Source of the DNA: an uncultured Pseudomonadota bacterium
Lineage (GTDB): Bacteria > Pseudomonadota > Zetaproteobacteria > Mariprofundales > Mariprofundaceae
Assembly: GCA_913055645.1 (NCBI GenBank)
Contig: CAJXLC010000001.1
Span: 1 to 64,000 of the forward strand
Length of the DNA: 64,000 nt
Reading direction: 5' to 3'
Shown: in pieces, positions 45,378-55,399 of the stretch
How positions within the stretch are numbered: position 1 is the first letter of the stretch
How the letters are laid out: every line of letters starts with the position of its first letter
The notes under the pieces: generated by a model
The model's database searches: none
The model's input: only the letters and a program-made list of their open reading frames with translations
What the model was told of the DNA's origin: nothing
Position numbers and translations under genes: made by a program

Positions 45378-46421
45378 TTAGCCACCAAATAGTTTTTTAT
45401 TTTGGGCTTTTTCTAATGCGGATTGCTGGGTTATTTTGCGACTCTTTACCAGTTGTTGCAGGTTCATGTCTAATGTTTGCATGCCTTCGCGTTGTCCTGT
45501 TTGCATAACGGATACCATTTGCGGTATTTTATTTTCACGAATGAGATTTCGAATCGCAGGTGTGCCAAGCATAATTTCATGGGCGGCAACACGACCCGTT
45601 TCATCGGCTGTTTTCATCAATGTTTGTGAAATAACAGCGCGAAGTGATTCGGACAACATGGCTCGAACCATTTCTTTTTCAGCAGCGGGGAATACATCGA
45701 TAATACGGTCAATAGTTTTGGGTGCAGATGATGTATGCAATGTTCCGAATACCATATGCCCTGTTTCCGCTGCGGATAGCGCAAGACTAATCGTTTCAAG
45801 GTCGCGCATTTCGCCAACCAGAATAACATCGGGATCTTCACGTAGAGCACTTTTTAGCGCATTGGCAAAGGAGTGGGTATGAGGACCTTTTTCCCGTTGA
45901 GAAACCAAGCAGCTCTTTGATTGATGTACAAATTCAATAGGGTCTTCAACGGTAAGTATGTGCCCTTTTTCATTTTCATTGCGATAATCCATCATGGCTG
46001 CAAGCGTAGTGGATTTACCTGAGCCTGTTGGACCCGTTACCAAACAAATGCCGCGTGGCATCATGGCAATATCCTTGAAAACATCAGGGCACTTTAATTG
46101 TTCTAGGGTAAATACTTCCGTGGGGATAACGCGGAATGCAGCGCTCATACCACGGTTTTGTTTGAATACATTCACACGAAAGCGGGCAATGTCACCCAAG
46201 GCAAAAGAAAAATCCAATTCTAAATGTTCTTCAAATAATTTGCGCTGTGTATCATTCATGATATCATAAATCATGGCTTGTACGACACGATCTTCCAATG
46301 CAGGCATTTTAATTCGCGTCATATCACCATGAATACGAATCATGGGTGGTTCACCAGAAGCTAGGTGTAAATCGGAGGCGCTATTTTTTACGGTAAAGGC
46401 AAGTAACTCTGAAACATCCAT
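45378..46421 (-). CDS. pilT: Type IV pilus retraction ATPase PilT
   Basis: 347-aa hexameric ATPase that powers pilus retraction. Nearly colinear with Pseudomonas PilT: MDVSELLAFTVKNSASDLHL, Walker A GPTGSGKST, ILTVEDPIEFVH, LVGEMRDLETI, FGTLHTSSAPKTIDR, and the AIRNLIRE motif needed for retraction. First gene of the cluster, 39 bp before pilU. Confidence 0.96.
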   Translation of the reverse strand: MDVSELLAFTVKNSASDLHLASGEPPMIRIHGDMTRIKMPALEDRVVQAMIYDIMNDTQRKLFEEHLELDFSFALGDIARFRVNVFKQNRGMSAAFRVIPTEVFTLEQLKCPDVFKDIAMMPRGICLVTGPTGSGKSTTLAAMMDYRNENEKGHILTVEDPIEFVHQSKSCLVSQREKGPHTHSFANALKSALREDPDVILVGEMRDLETISLALSAAETGHMVFGTLHTSSAPKTIDRIIDVFPAAEKEMVRAMLSESLRAVISQTLMKTADETGRVAAHEIMLGTPAIRNLIRENKIPQMVSVMQTGQREGMQTLDMNLQQLVKSRKITQQSALEKAQNKKLFGG

Positions 46422-46464
46422 GTTATACGTCCTGTTAAAAAGAGATATGGCTTAGCATAGGCAG

Positions 46465-47466
46465 CTATGGCTTGGTGAGCAAGTTTATTGGCATGCCTTT
46501 TGTGTGATATACCTGACCATTTGAATCAATAATTAGTGCTTGCAATGGTAGTTTTTCAGCTATTTTTATGCCTTTCTTGCCTAATACAAATAAAGCAGTA
46601 CTCCATGCATCTGCAAGGGTTGCATTGGAGGCAATCACTGTCGTGCTTTCACTGCTGTAGCTAGGCCAGCCTGATTTAGGGTTGAGAATATGATGATAAC
46701 GTTGACCGTGGCTTATAAAATAACGCTCATAGTCGCCTGATGTCACAATACTAACATCCCCGTGCAATGATAGTGTTGCGATTACATTATCTTTGTGACG
46801 TGGGTCACGGATACCAATTCGCCAATCATTTTCGCCATGCTTGCCAAGAAGCCTTATATCGCCACCTGCATCAATCATGGCATGTTGAATGCCATATTTT
46901 TTTAGTACTTCGATACCACGGTCAATGGCATAACCCTTTGCGATGGCACCGAAATCCAATTGGCAATTGGGCGAGGTGCGTAACCATTGCTTACCTTGCT
47001 TTTGAAGGCAATTTTGTGTGCCTGGTAAAAGGTTTTGAATGGATGCTGGGGAAGGAGGGGTGCTTGGCGGCTCTGCATTGGAAAAGCCCCAAAGCTTATT
47101 TAGTGCGGCTAGCGAGGGGCTAAAAGCACCATGGCTTTGCTTTTTGATGTGTACGGATGTTTCAAGAAGTACATTCACTTCGCTTGGAAATGTAAAAGGT
47201 GTGTGAATAGGAAGCCGATTAAATTTTTTAACGCTGTTGGGTTTGTTGCCGTAAATAGTGAAGATATCTTCAATACGTTGCATTTCTTGCGCTGCTTTGC
47301 GAATAGCGACTTTAGCAATATCTTTATCAGGATGAACAATAGTGAAACGAACGAGTGTGCCCATCATAAAGCGGGTTTCATGAATATCTTTTGAAGGTTG
47401 TCCGCAAGACAGTAAGAAACTTGTGATGACTATGAATAGTAGTGTGTTGATGTGGAGCATGTGCAT
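46465..47466 (-). CDS. apbE: FAD:protein FMN transferase (ApbE lipoprotein)
   Basis: Flavinylates periplasm-facing subunits such as NqrB/NqrC or RnfD/RnfG. 333 aa with a lipoprotein signal (lipobox LLSC near residue 21), TRFMMGTLV, the FAD-binding DFGAIAKGYAIDRG and DAGGDIRLLG motifs, and ATLADAWSTALFV with the metal-binding Asp. It has no adjacent target gene. An ATG two codons downstream of 47466 is equally possible. Confidence 0.93.
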   Translation of the reverse strand: MHMLHINTLLFIVITSFLLSCGQPSKDIHETRFMMGTLVRFTIVHPDKDIAKVAIRKAAQEMQRIEDIFTIYGNKPNSVKKFNRLPIHTPFTFPSEVNVLLETSVHIKKQSHGAFSPSLAALNKLWGFSNAEPPSTPPSPASIQNLLPGTQNCLQKQGKQWLRTSPNCQLDFGAIAKGYAIDRGIEVLKKYGIQHAMIDAGGDIRLLGKHGENDWRIGIRDPRHKDNVIATLSLHGDVSIVTSGDYERYFISHGQRYHHILNPKSGWPSYSSESTTVIASNATLADAWSTALFVLGKKGIKIAEKLPLQALIIDSNGQVYHTKGMPINLLTKP

Positions 47467-47577
47467 AGGCTGGTGGTAATAAACAGTATTTCAAGCATTT
47501 CAATATCAGATGATAAAAAACTTGCATGAAACTTGCTTGATAAAAGTAAGATAGATTCCAAGAAAAAAGGATAAGCC

Positions 47578-48213
47578 GTGAAAAATTTACCTCCAATGCG
47601 TTCATTCTTGCCACCAGAAACGGTGGAAATGATTGAAAAGTACGGTTCAGATATACCTGGGGACTTAGCATTTGACCAAGAAATGACTATTTTATTTAGT
47701 GATATGCGGGGATTTACTGAATTAGCAGAGAAGTCTGAGCCCCGTGAGGTATACGCGACGATTAATGCCAGTATAGCAATCCAAACAAGAATTATTATCC
47801 GTCATGGGGGAAGCATTAATAAATTTCTTGGTGATGGTTTATTGGCATGTTTTTCAGGTGAAAACCGAGGTGTTCAAGCATTGCATTGCCTTTTGGAACT
47901 TATAGATGAATTAAAGCGACATGAAGAAGCTAGTGATCGTCTACCTTGTCGTATTGGTTTTGGCATGCATGATGGTCATGTACTGTTTGGTCTTCTTGGT
48001 GATGAAATGCGCAAAGAATTTACGGTGATTGGTGATGTAGCCAATACAGCAGCACGTTTGTGTGGTATTGCTCAACCTTTCCAAGGGCTCATGACAGAGG
48101 ACTGTTTGCGTCTGATGCCTAAAGATTTGGTGAAGAAGCATTGCAGGTACCTGAACTCTGTTTATTTTAAGGGTAAAAGTTCTGGCATGGAAGTTTTTTA
48201 TATAGATTCTTAA
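47578..48213 (+). CDS. Stand-alone class III adenylate/guanylate cyclase
   Basis: 211-aa catalytic domain without sensor or membrane part. Metal-binding Asp in ILFSDMRGFT and in FLGDGLLACF, and the transition-state Asn/Arg in VIGDVANTAARL are present, so it should be active. The Lys in INKFLGDG favours ATP as substrate (inference). Start is GTG 47578 with AAAGGA upstream, or ATG 47596. It stands between apbE and acnA, near the PilT genes; in other bacteria cyclases control pilus expression. Confidence 0.9.
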   Translation: MKNLPPMRSFLPPETVEMIEKYGSDIPGDLAFDQEMTILFSDMRGFTELAEKSEPREVYATINASIAIQTRIIIRHGGSINKFLGDGLLACFSGENRGVQALHCLLELIDELKRHEEASDRLPCRIGFGMHDGHVLFGLLGDEMRKEFTVIGDVANTAARLCGIAQPFQGLMTEDCLRLMPKDLVKKHCRYLNSVYFKGKSSGMEVFYIDS

Positions 48214-48441
48214 TATTACAATAATTTTAATAAGTTACCATTATATATTAATGTATAACATCTTTATTCTAAGGTCAGATTAAATGTTAAACAAAGGTGA
48301 TAACTATCCAAGGTTTCATTCTTTTTCTTAGGTTGTGCTAAGTTCAGCAGACTCTTAGGGTGCGCTCCGATTAATGAATATAGCAAAAATAATTTAAAAC
48401 TTTTATGGGAAAGTTTTTGTTTGAATGGTAAGGAGATGTTT

Positions 48442-51066
48442 GTGAGTAATAGCTTTGGTGCGCGTAAAACCCTCAATGTATTGGGTAAAGATTATACGTA
48501 TTATGATGTGAATGAGGCTGGAAACACTTCTCATTTACCATTTTCAATGAAAATTTTGCTGGAAAACATGTTGCGCCGTGAAGATGGTGACGTGGTGAAG
48601 CGCAGTGATGTGGAGTCGATTGCCCAGTGGGATGCCAAGGCTGAACCTTCCAAGGAAATTGCTTATATGCCAGCGCGTGTATTGATGCAGGATTTTACAG
48701 GTGTGCCTGCGGTGGTTGATTTGGCCGCTATGCGTGATGCTGTTGTAGCATTGGGTGGTGATACGGATAAAATCAATCCTTTGGTACCTGCGGAATTGGT
48801 GATTGACCACTCGGTGCAAGTCGATGCTTTTGGTTCGGATGCGGCATTGACACAAAATTCAGAGCTTGAATTTAAGCGTAATAAAGAGCGTTATAATTTC
48901 CTTAAATGGGGTCAAAATGCCTTTGAAACATTCAAGGCTGTGCCACCAGATACAGGTATTGTTCATCAAGTAAACTTAGAATATTTGGCGCGCACGGTAT
49001 TTGTGAATGATGAGAATGTGGCATACCCTGATACTTTGGTAGGTACCGATTCGCATACCACGATGATTAATGGACTTGGTGTATTGGGTTGGGGTGTTGG
49101 CGGCATTGAGGCTGAAGCTGCGATGCTAGGTCAGCCAATTTCCATGTTGATTCCGAAAGTCGTTGGTTTTGAACTCACAGGAAGTTTGCCTGAAGGCGCT
49201 ACAGCAACTGATTTGGTATTGATGGTTGTAGAGAAGTTGCGTGCCCATGGTGTAGTTGGAAAGTTTGTTGAGTTTTACGGTTCTGGTTTAGCTCACTTGC
49301 CTTTGGCCGATAGGGCAACCATTGCCAATATGGCTCCTGAATATGGCGCAACGTGTGGCATTTTCCCTATTGATGATGAAACATTGAACTACTTGCGTCT
49401 ATCGGGGCGTTCTGAAGAAAATATTGCGCTTGTAGAAGCTTATGCCAAAGCGCAGGATATGTTTGGTTGCGATTCTCAAGCGGTATACAGCGAAACATTA
49501 AGCTTGGATATGTCTACAGTTGTGCCTTCTCTGGCAGGTCCAAAACGTCCCCAAGATCGTATTGCATTGAGCGAATCAAAGGCTGCTTTTGGAAAAGATG
49601 TTACAAACATTAAATCCGAAGCAGGCTTGAATACTAAAACCATTCATACAACAATCAATGGTAAAGAAGTCACCATTGATAATGGTGCTGTGGTTATTGC
49701 AGCGATTACATCGTGTACCAATACGTCTAACCCATCGGTGATGCTGGGTGCGGGTTTGGTAGCGAAAAAGGCTGCTGCTCTGGGTTTGAAATCGGCACCT
49801 TGGGTGAAGACTTCGCTTGGTCCTGGTTCCATGGTGGTGACGGAATATTTGAAGGGCGCGGGTTTGATGGAGCCGCTCAAAAAACTTGGCTTTAATGTTG
49901 TGGGTTATGGCTGCACGACGTGTATTGGTAACTCTGGACCATTGCCTGTGGAAGTATCCAAGGCGATTGCAGAAGGTGATTTGGCGGTTACTTCGGTATT
50001 GTCTGGCAATCGTAATTTTGAAGGGCGTGTGCATGCTGAAGTGCGTATGAACTATTTGGCAAGCCCACCACTGGTGGTGGCATATGCCATTGCAGGTACA
50101 ATGAATATTGATTTGTACCATGAGCCGCTTGGTCAAGATAAAGATGGTAATGATGTGTTCTTAAAAGATATTTGGCCAACACAGGCGGAAGTGGCGAATG
50201 CTGTGGCAGGTGTCACGCGTGAAAACTTCTCGAAATCTTACGAAGATGTATTTGCAGGTGATAAAAACTGGCAAGGATTGGCAGCACCAACAGGTGATCG
50301 TTTTGAATGGGATAATAAGTCCACCTATATTCAGAACCCACCTTATTTTACAGGCATGTCAAAAGAAATTGCTGCGATTTCAGATATTGAAGGTGCTCGT
50401 GTTTTGGCGTTATTGGGCGATTCGGTAACCACGGATCATATCTCTCCAGCAGGTGCGATTAAGGCAGATTCTCCAGCGGGTGTTTACTTGCATGAGCATG
50501 GTGTCGAACAGAAAGATTTTAACTCTTATGGCTCTCGCCGAGGGAATCATGAAATTATGATGCGTGGAACCTTTGCCAACATCCGTTTGCGCAATCGTTT
50601 GGCTCCAGGCACAGAGGGTGGGGTAACTATTCACCAACCATCAGGCGAGGAAATGAGCATTTATGATGCTGCGATGCAGTATAAAGCTGAATCTGTACCA
50701 TCGATTATTTTGGCAGGTAAAGAATATGGTTCTGGTTCTTCACGTGACTGGGCCGCCAAAGGTCCTGCATTGCAAGGTGTTCGCGCCGTGATTGCAGAAT
50801 CGTATGAGCGTATTCACCGTTCAAATTTAGTAGGTATGGGTGTTCTTCCTCTGCAATTTAAGGTGGGTGAAAATCCAGAATCGCTTGGGTTAACAGGTCA
50901 GGAAGTGTTTAATATTTCAGGTATACAGGTCGGAGCAACAGATGTTCGTGTCACTGCTGGTGATATTACATTTGCAGCACAAGTGCGCATTGATACACCG
51001 AAAGAATGGGAATATTATCAGCACGGTGGCATTTTACACTATGTGTTAAGGCAACTTGCAGCATAA
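48442..51066 (+). CDS. acnA: Aconitate hydratase A
   Basis: [4Fe-4S] enzyme of the TCA cycle, 874 aa. Cluster ligands in [11 protein letters not shown] and [31 protein letters not shown], and the swivel domain with [13 protein letters not shown]. The start is decided by AAGGAG at 48430-48435: ATG 48436 directly abuts it and TTG 48421 precedes it, while GTG 48442 sits 6 nt after and fits family length. The 228-bp upstream gap shows no recognisable operator. Confidence 0.95.
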   Translation: MSNSFGARKTLNVLGKDYTYYDVNEAGNTSHLPFSMKILLENMLRREDGDVVKRSDVESIAQWDAKAEPSKEIAYMPARVLMQDFTGVPAVVDLAAMRDAVVALGGDTDKINPLVPAELVIDHSVQVDAFGSDAALTQNSELEFKRNKERYNFLKWGQNAFETFKAVPPDTGIVHQVNLEYLARTVFVNDENVAYPDTLVGTDSHTTMINGLGVLGWGVGGIEAEAAMLGQPISMLIPKVVGFELTGSLPEGATATDLVLMVVEKLRAHGVVGKFVEFYGSGLAHLPLADRATIANMAPEYGATCGIFPIDDETLNYLRLSGRSEENIALVEAYAKAQDMFGCDSQAVYSETLSLDMSTVVPSLAGPKRPQDRIALSESKAAFGKDVTNIKSEAGLNTKTIHTTINGKEVTIDNGAVVIAAITSCTNTSNPSVMLGAGLVAKKAAALGLKSAPWVKTSLGPGSMVVTEYLKGAGLMEPLKKLGFNVVGYGCTTCIGNSGPLPVEVSKAIAEGDLAVTSVLSGNRNFEGRVHAEVRMNYLASPPLVVAYAIAGTMNIDLYHEPLGQDKDGNDVFLKDIWPTQAEVANAVAGVTRENFSKSYEDVFAGDKNWQGLAAPTGDRFEWDNKSTYIQNPPYFTGMSKEIAAISDIEGARVLALLGDSVTTDHISPAGAIKADSPAGVYLHEHGVEQKDFNSYGSRRGNHEIMMRGTFANIRLRNRLAPGTEGGVTIHQPSGEEMSIYDAAMQYKAESVPSIILAGKEYGSGSSRDWAAKGPALQGVRAVIAESYERIHRSNLVGMGVLPLQFKVGENPESLGLTGQEVFNISGIQVGATDVRVTAGDITFAAQVRIDTPKEWEYYQHGGILHYVLRQLAA

Positions 51067-51087
51067 TTGAGAATTAAAAAGTGACTC

Positions 51088-51116
51088 AAAAGGCTTCTGA
51101 AAGGAGGCCTTTTTTG
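51088..51116 (+). terminator. Intrinsic terminator of acnA
   Basis: A 10-bp stem AAAAGGCTTC/GAGGCCTTTT (one G-U pair, 6-nt loop) at 51088-51113 runs into TTTTTT, 21 bp after the acnA stop. Confidence 0.9.
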
Positions 51117-51174
51117 TTTTTTATCGTATTTCATTTACGTTATTGCCTTCAAATCGCATGAATATGATTCTTCT

Positions 51175-51188
51175 TTGATGTGAATCAC
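51175..51188 (+). promoter_or_regulatory. FNR/Crp-type box upstream of yfgM
   Basis: TTGAT-GTGA-ATCAC matches the FNR consensus TTGAT-N4-ATCAA at nine of ten positions. A TTGACA hexamer follows at 51192-51197 with a weak -10 (TAGCTT, 51214-51219). The box centre would be at about -45. Oxygen control of an assembly operon would be unusual, so this is tentative. Confidence 0.3.
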
Positions 51189-51277
51189 GCGTTGACACTG
51201 TCACGTTGCACCCTAGCTTGCAGCGGCTTATCGTGGCTCCATACTATTTATCAGATACAGATTAAAAGGTGATGCAA

Positions 51278-51937
51278 GTGACTAAAAAGAATCAAAGCGA
51301 AAAACCCATGCAAGAAGGTGTTTCCATAGATGCAGTGCTAGGCGAAGAAATGGAAGAGCTTAAACGTGATATGCGTTCGGCTAAAATAACGAATTGGTTC
51401 GAAAAAAATCAACAGCAATTGATTGCGGGTGTTGTGATTGTGTTATTGGTAATGGCTGCTGCTGGATTATGGTCTGAAAAACAAAAGGCTTATAAAGAAT
51501 CTGCTGCCATGATGTATTTTCAAGCCTTGTCCGTCGCGGATAACTCACAGCGTCAGGCTTTGCTGGAATCTGTGGTAAAAGACTATGCGGATACAGGCTA
51601 TGCTATTTTAGCGCATGTTCGTTTGGCTCCTTTGGCTGATACTGAAAAGAACTTATTGGCTGTGATTGAGAACGATGATGCAACACCTGAAATTCGCTGG
51701 CAGGCACGCTTGGATTTGGCAGAGTTTTATATCACACACAATAAGATTGATGAAAGCAGATCGTTGTTGCAAGAGTCAGTAGGAGAGCAGTATCAACAGC
51801 TCCGTTATGCCTTATTGGCCAAAATATCTTCGGGGAATAGTAAAAAAGAATATTTGCAAAAAGCATTGGATGCAACTTCCAATGATGCTGTGTTGAAAAG
51901 TGATCTTGAAGCCAAATTAGCTCAGGCTGGGTCATAA
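51278..51937 (+). CDS. YfgM-family TPR protein
   Basis: About 219 aa, with an N-terminal cytoplasmic segment, one membrane helix (QQLIAGVVIVLLVMAAAGLW) and a periplasmic TPR domain of the TPR_21/YfgM family (IRWQARLDLAEFYITHNKIDESRSLL in part). YfgM is an ancillary SecYEG-linked chaperone. yfgM-bamB-der is the gene order in E. coli. GTG 51278 is chosen because AAAGGT lies 6 nt upstream; ATG 51272 and GTG 51269 are also in frame. Confidence 0.9.
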   Translation: MTKKNQSEKPMQEGVSIDAVLGEEMEELKRDMRSAKITNWFEKNQQQLIAGVVIVLLVMAAAGLWSEKQKAYKESAAMMYFQALSVADNSQRQALLESVVKDYADTGYAILAHVRLAPLADTEKNLLAVIENDDATPEIRWQARLDLAEFYITHNKIDESRSLLQESVGEQYQQLRYALLAKISSGNSKKEYLQKALDATSNDAVLKSDLEAKLAQAGS

Positions 51938-51940
51938 TTT

Positions 51941-53125
51941 ATGCCGATGTTTAAATATTCATCACGTATGCTGCGCACGGCGATATATATGTTGGCTGTG
52001 ACTGCTTTGTCATCTTGCTCGTGGTGGGCTGGCGATGAAGCTGCTGTTATGGATACAGTAGTTGTTCCCAAGTCGATTGAGGTAGCGTGGTCTACCGATG
52101 TGGATGGTCGCAAACCCGCTGATCCTTTGGCTTATGGGCAAGTTGCATTGACAGGTAAAGGAGATACAGTCCGTTTGGTGATTGGTGGGCGTGATGGTCG
52201 TGCTCATGTGTACGATTTATCTGGTCATGAATCATTCCGTATTGCCTTGTCTGAAGCTTCAGACTCTGGGGCAGCTGCGCTTTCTTCAGGTTTGGTTGTG
52301 CTGGGTGATACGGATGCTCAATTATATGCCATTGATACACAGCTTGGTAAAATTGCTTGGCAGTTTTCTTTATCTTCACCGCTGACAGGTATGCCAGTGG
52401 CTGTTGATCAAGATATCTTGGTGCAATGCACGGATAATCGTATTTATCGCATGAATGCCGATGGTAAGAAAGTGTGGAGCTTTTCGGGTCAAGTAGGTGG
52501 TTTGGGCTTGTATTTGAACACATCGCCATTGGTACATAACGGTCGAATTTATGCTTTGTTGACAACGGGTGATGCCGTAGCTTTGGATGCTAAAACAGGT
52601 GATTTAATTTGGCGTAAACAGTTATTGTTGGATACTGATGCCCCTGACTTGGCAGACTTGAAAGCACCACAAGCCATACCTGTTTGGATGCCAGAACTAA
52701 CCTTGGGTGGTAATACAGGCAAAAATTTGGTGTTGTTCTCTTTTTATCAAGGTGAGGTGTTTGCTTTAGATTCGAATGATGGGCACGCACTATTTTCGCA
52801 TGTCATCTCATTTAAATCTGCACCCTTAGTAGATGGGGAACGTTTGTATGCTGCTAATTCACATGGCTTATTCCAAGCGATTGAACGAAATACGGGTGTT
52901 ATATTCTGGCAGAAGAAATTAACAGATGCTGAGTTGGTTGGTCCTGTGATGTGGCATGATTCACTTTGGTTGGCTGATAGCCAAGGTAGCGTGTTTTGCT
53001 TGGATCAAGCTGGGCATATGCAAGCAAGCATTAAGCTTCCTGGCTCGATTAATCGTGCGCCTGTTGTGACTCCCAATGGTGTATTGGTGCATACAAGTTT
53101 GGGCGGCTTGTATTTATTGCATTAG
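51941..53125 (+). CDS. bamB: Outer membrane protein assembly factor BamB
   Basis: Lipoprotein of the BAM complex, 394 aa. Signal with lipobox LSSC (about 26-29), then an eight-bladed PQQ-like beta-propeller with repeated Ala-x-Asp-x-x-x-Gly-x-x-x-Trp blade motifs (YAIDTQLGKIAWQF; VALDAKTGDLIWRK; QAIERNTGVIFWQK). It begins 4 bp after yfgM and binds BamA, encoded at 36346. Confidence 0.94.
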   Translation: MPMFKYSSRMLRTAIYMLAVTALSSCSWWAGDEAAVMDTVVVPKSIEVAWSTDVDGRKPADPLAYGQVALTGKGDTVRLVIGGRDGRAHVYDLSGHESFRIALSEASDSGAAALSSGLVVLGDTDAQLYAIDTQLGKIAWQFSLSSPLTGMPVAVDQDILVQCTDNRIYRMNADGKKVWSFSGQVGGLGLYLNTSPLVHNGRIYALLTTGDAVALDAKTGDLIWRKQLLLDTDAPDLADLKAPQAIPVWMPELTLGGNTGKNLVLFSFYQGEVFALDSNDGHALFSHVISFKSAPLVDGERLYAANSHGLFQAIERNTGVIFWQKKLTDAELVGPVMWHDSLWLADSQGSVFCLDQAGHMQASIKLPGSINRAPVVTPNGVLVHTSLGGLYLLH

Positions 53126-53142
53126 TCATTTGGCGATAAAGT

Positions 53143-54564
53143 ATGTCTGAAAGATTACCCGTTATTGCCATTGTTGGTCGTCCCAATGTTGGTAAATCTA
53201 CTTTATTTAATCGTATTGTTGGTAAGCGCAAAGCTATTGTTGGTGATCGTCCAGGTGTGACTGTGGATCGCCTTGAGGTGGAGTGTTTGTTGGGAGAAAG
53301 CCCTGTGGTGCTTGTTGATACAGGTGGCATTGGTGAAGATGCACATAATACCATGCAGCCTGCTATTGATAGTCAGGTAGAGGCTGCTTTGGATATTGCC
53401 GATTTGATTATTTTTGCGGTGGATGCTCAAGCAGGTGCAACATCAGTGGACGCTAGCATTGCCGATAAATTACGTCGTGCTTCTTTGGATGTGGTGTTGG
53501 TGGTGAATAAGGCTGAAAACCCTGATGCTGAAATGGACTTTTTCTCACTTGGATTGGGTGATCCACAACCCGTATCGGCGATGCATGGTCATGGCGTGCG
53601 GGAGTTGGTATCTCATTTGGAATCTGTATTGCCAGATTTTGGTGCTGTTTCTGATCAAGATGTCGAACCTTTGGCACGTATTGCGGTGATTGGTCGCCCG
53701 AATGTGGGTAAATCAACACTCATAAACGCGTGGTTGGGTTATGATCGCATGGTGGTGAGTCCGATTGCTGGAACCACACGTGATGCCATTGATATGGATA
53801 TGCCTTATGGTGCATTTGATAGCAATGATGTGGTGCGTTTGGTGGATACAGCAGGTCAACGCAAACATGGTCGTATTTCAGATGTCATTGAATTTGTAGC
53901 GCGTGTGAAAGCAGTACAAGCGTTTCGTCGTGCAGATACTGCAGTGATGGTGCTGGATGGTTCTGAAGGCATTGTTGAGCAAGATATGCGCTTGATGACA
54001 CTGGCGCATGAAGAAGGCTGTGCGCTGATTGTAGCGGTAAATAAGCTTGATTTGTTGGATGAAGCAGAATGGAAACATTATGCCGAGCGTCTGAATTACC
54101 GTATGCGCGGCTTGGCAGATGTACCTGTTTTTCGTATGAGTGCAAAAAATGCCAAAGGCACCAAAGCTTTGTTAAAAGAAGCCGTTGCAGCCTCTAAACG
54201 TAATGCTTTTACGGTAGGGACAGGCGAGTTGAATCGCTGGATGAATCAAGCGCAAGATCAGCAACGTGCACCAAGTGACCATGGCAAGGCAATTGTACGT
54301 TTAAAATATATTTCACAAGTAGGCTCAACCCCACCACGTTTAAAAGTGTTTTGTAACCGTCCAGGCAGTATTAAAGCATCGTATTTGCGTTATTTGGAGC
54401 AGTCTTTTCGTAAATATTTCAAGCTTGCTGGTGTGCCTATACGCTTTATTTTCACTTCCAGTGACAATCCTTATTTAAGTTCTGATATGAGCAATACAAA
54501 AGAAGGAAATCCTTATGCTTCCAAACGCGGCAAAACAAAGCGTGCTAAACCAAGTAAACGTTAA
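53143..54564 (+). CDS. der: Ribosome biogenesis GTPase Der
   Basis: 473 aa with two tandem G domains (GRPNVGKSTLFNRIVG at about 10; GRPNVGKSTLINAWLG at about 186), each with DTAG/DTGG and NKxE/NKLD motifs, then a KH-like C-terminal domain (LKVFCNRPGSIKASYLRYLE in part). Ends in a basic tail. Needed for 50S subunit maturation. Its stop overlaps the ratA start (TAATG). Confidence 0.96.
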   Translation: MSERLPVIAIVGRPNVGKSTLFNRIVGKRKAIVGDRPGVTVDRLEVECLLGESPVVLVDTGGIGEDAHNTMQPAIDSQVEAALDIADLIIFAVDAQAGATSVDASIADKLRRASLDVVLVVNKAENPDAEMDFFSLGLGDPQPVSAMHGHGVRELVSHLESVLPDFGAVSDQDVEPLARIAVIGRPNVGKSTLINAWLGYDRMVVSPIAGTTRDAIDMDMPYGAFDSNDVVRLVDTAGQRKHGRISDVIEFVARVKAVQAFRRADTAVMVLDGSEGIVEQDMRLMTLAHEEGCALIVAVNKLDLLDEAEWKHYAERLNYRMRGLADVPVFRMSAKNAKGTKALLKEAVAASKRNAFTVGTGELNRWMNQAQDQQRAPSDHGKAIVRLKYISQVGSTPPRLKVFCNRPGSIKASYLRYLEQSFRKYFKLAGVPIRFIFTSSDNPYLSSDMSNTKEGNPYASKRGKTKRAKPSKR

Positions 54565-54995
54565 TGCATAGTTTTGAAGAAACGCGAGTCTTGGCATGTT
54601 CAGCCGAAGCGATGTTTGATGTTGTGATGGATATTGAGAAATATCCAGATTTTTTACCGTGGGTAGCAGGTGCTCGTATTTTAAGTGATCAACAGGGCGA
54701 ACTCACGGCAGAATTGGTGGCAGATTTTGCGGGCATGAAAAAAAGCTTTACGACTGTTGATCATTATATTGTTCATGAAAGCATTGAAGTGCGCTTACTT
54801 GATGGGCCTTTTCGTTTTCTGGAAAGTTCTTGGAGTTTTAAACAGTTAAGTGATATTTCTTGTAAGGTTCACTTCTCGATTGAATTTGATTTTAAAAGCG
54901 CCTTGTTGGGTGTTGTTGCTAGCCCTATCTTCACGACGGCATGCAAATCTATGGTACATGCCTTTGAAAAACGTGCCTGCGAGGTGGTGAAATGA
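54564..54995 (+). CDS. ratA: RatA/COQ10-family START protein
   Basis: 143-aa hydrophobic-cavity protein of the RatA (PasT)/COQ10 family: CSAEAMFDVVMDIEKYPDFLPW and GPFRFLESSWSF, both typical. E. coli RatA is described as a ribosome-association toxin; the homologues bind ubiquinone, so a respiratory role is possible. Overlaps rnfH by 4 bp, as in E. coli ratA-ratB. Confidence 0.92.
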   Translation: MHSFEETRVLACSAEAMFDVVMDIEKYPDFLPWVAGARILSDQQGELTAELVADFAGMKKSFTTVDHYIVHESIEVRLLDGPFRFLESSWSFKQLSDISCKVHFSIEFDFKSALLGVVASPIFTTACKSMVHAFEKRACEVVK

Positions 54996-55303
54996 AAGTA
55001 AGTGTGATTTATGCATTGCCTCAAGAGCAGTATTTGGAAGAGTTGGACGTTGCTGATGAAATTACAGTGGAAGAGGCAATTAAAATGAGCCATGTATTGG
55101 AACATTTCCCAGACATTGATTTATCTACGCATAAAGTAGGGGTGTTTGCCAAACTTGCCAAACTTGATCAGCCCTTGCGTGATGGTGATAGGGTAGAAAT
55201 TTATCGCTCCTTACCACGTAAGCCGCGTGATGCGCATGCAGTGGATGATAAAAAATCTCGAATTCGAGCAAAAAAAGAGAAACGAGCAAAAACATCACAA
55301 TAA
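54992..55303 (+). CDS. rnfH: RnfH family (RatB) ubiquitin-fold protein
   Basis: 103-aa beta-grasp protein of the RnfH/UPF0125 family: VSVIYALPQEQYLEELDV, VGVFAKLAKLDQPLRDGDRVEIYRSL (in part DQPLRDGDRVEIYRSL) and a Lys/Arg-rich tail. Function unsettled. Coupled to ratA through ATGA. Confidence 0.93.
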   Translation: MKVSVIYALPQEQYLEELDVADEITVEEAIKMSHVLEHFPDIDLSTHKVGVFAKLAKLDQPLRDGDRVEIYRSLPRKPRDAHAVDDKKSRIRAKKEKRAKTSQ

Positions 55304-55399
55304 AAGTTTTGTTTTTCATAAAATTTTCATCTTTGTGTTTTTAATATAAGCCGTCTTATGATGGATACAAATGATTAAATCGAATAAAAGGAGTTTGAA

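Noticed and set aside
54564-55303. RatA/RnfH as a toxin-antitoxin module
   Set aside because: The names RatA/RatB suggest this, but both are widely conserved housekeeping-type genes in an assembly operon; no neutralising partner relation can be seen.
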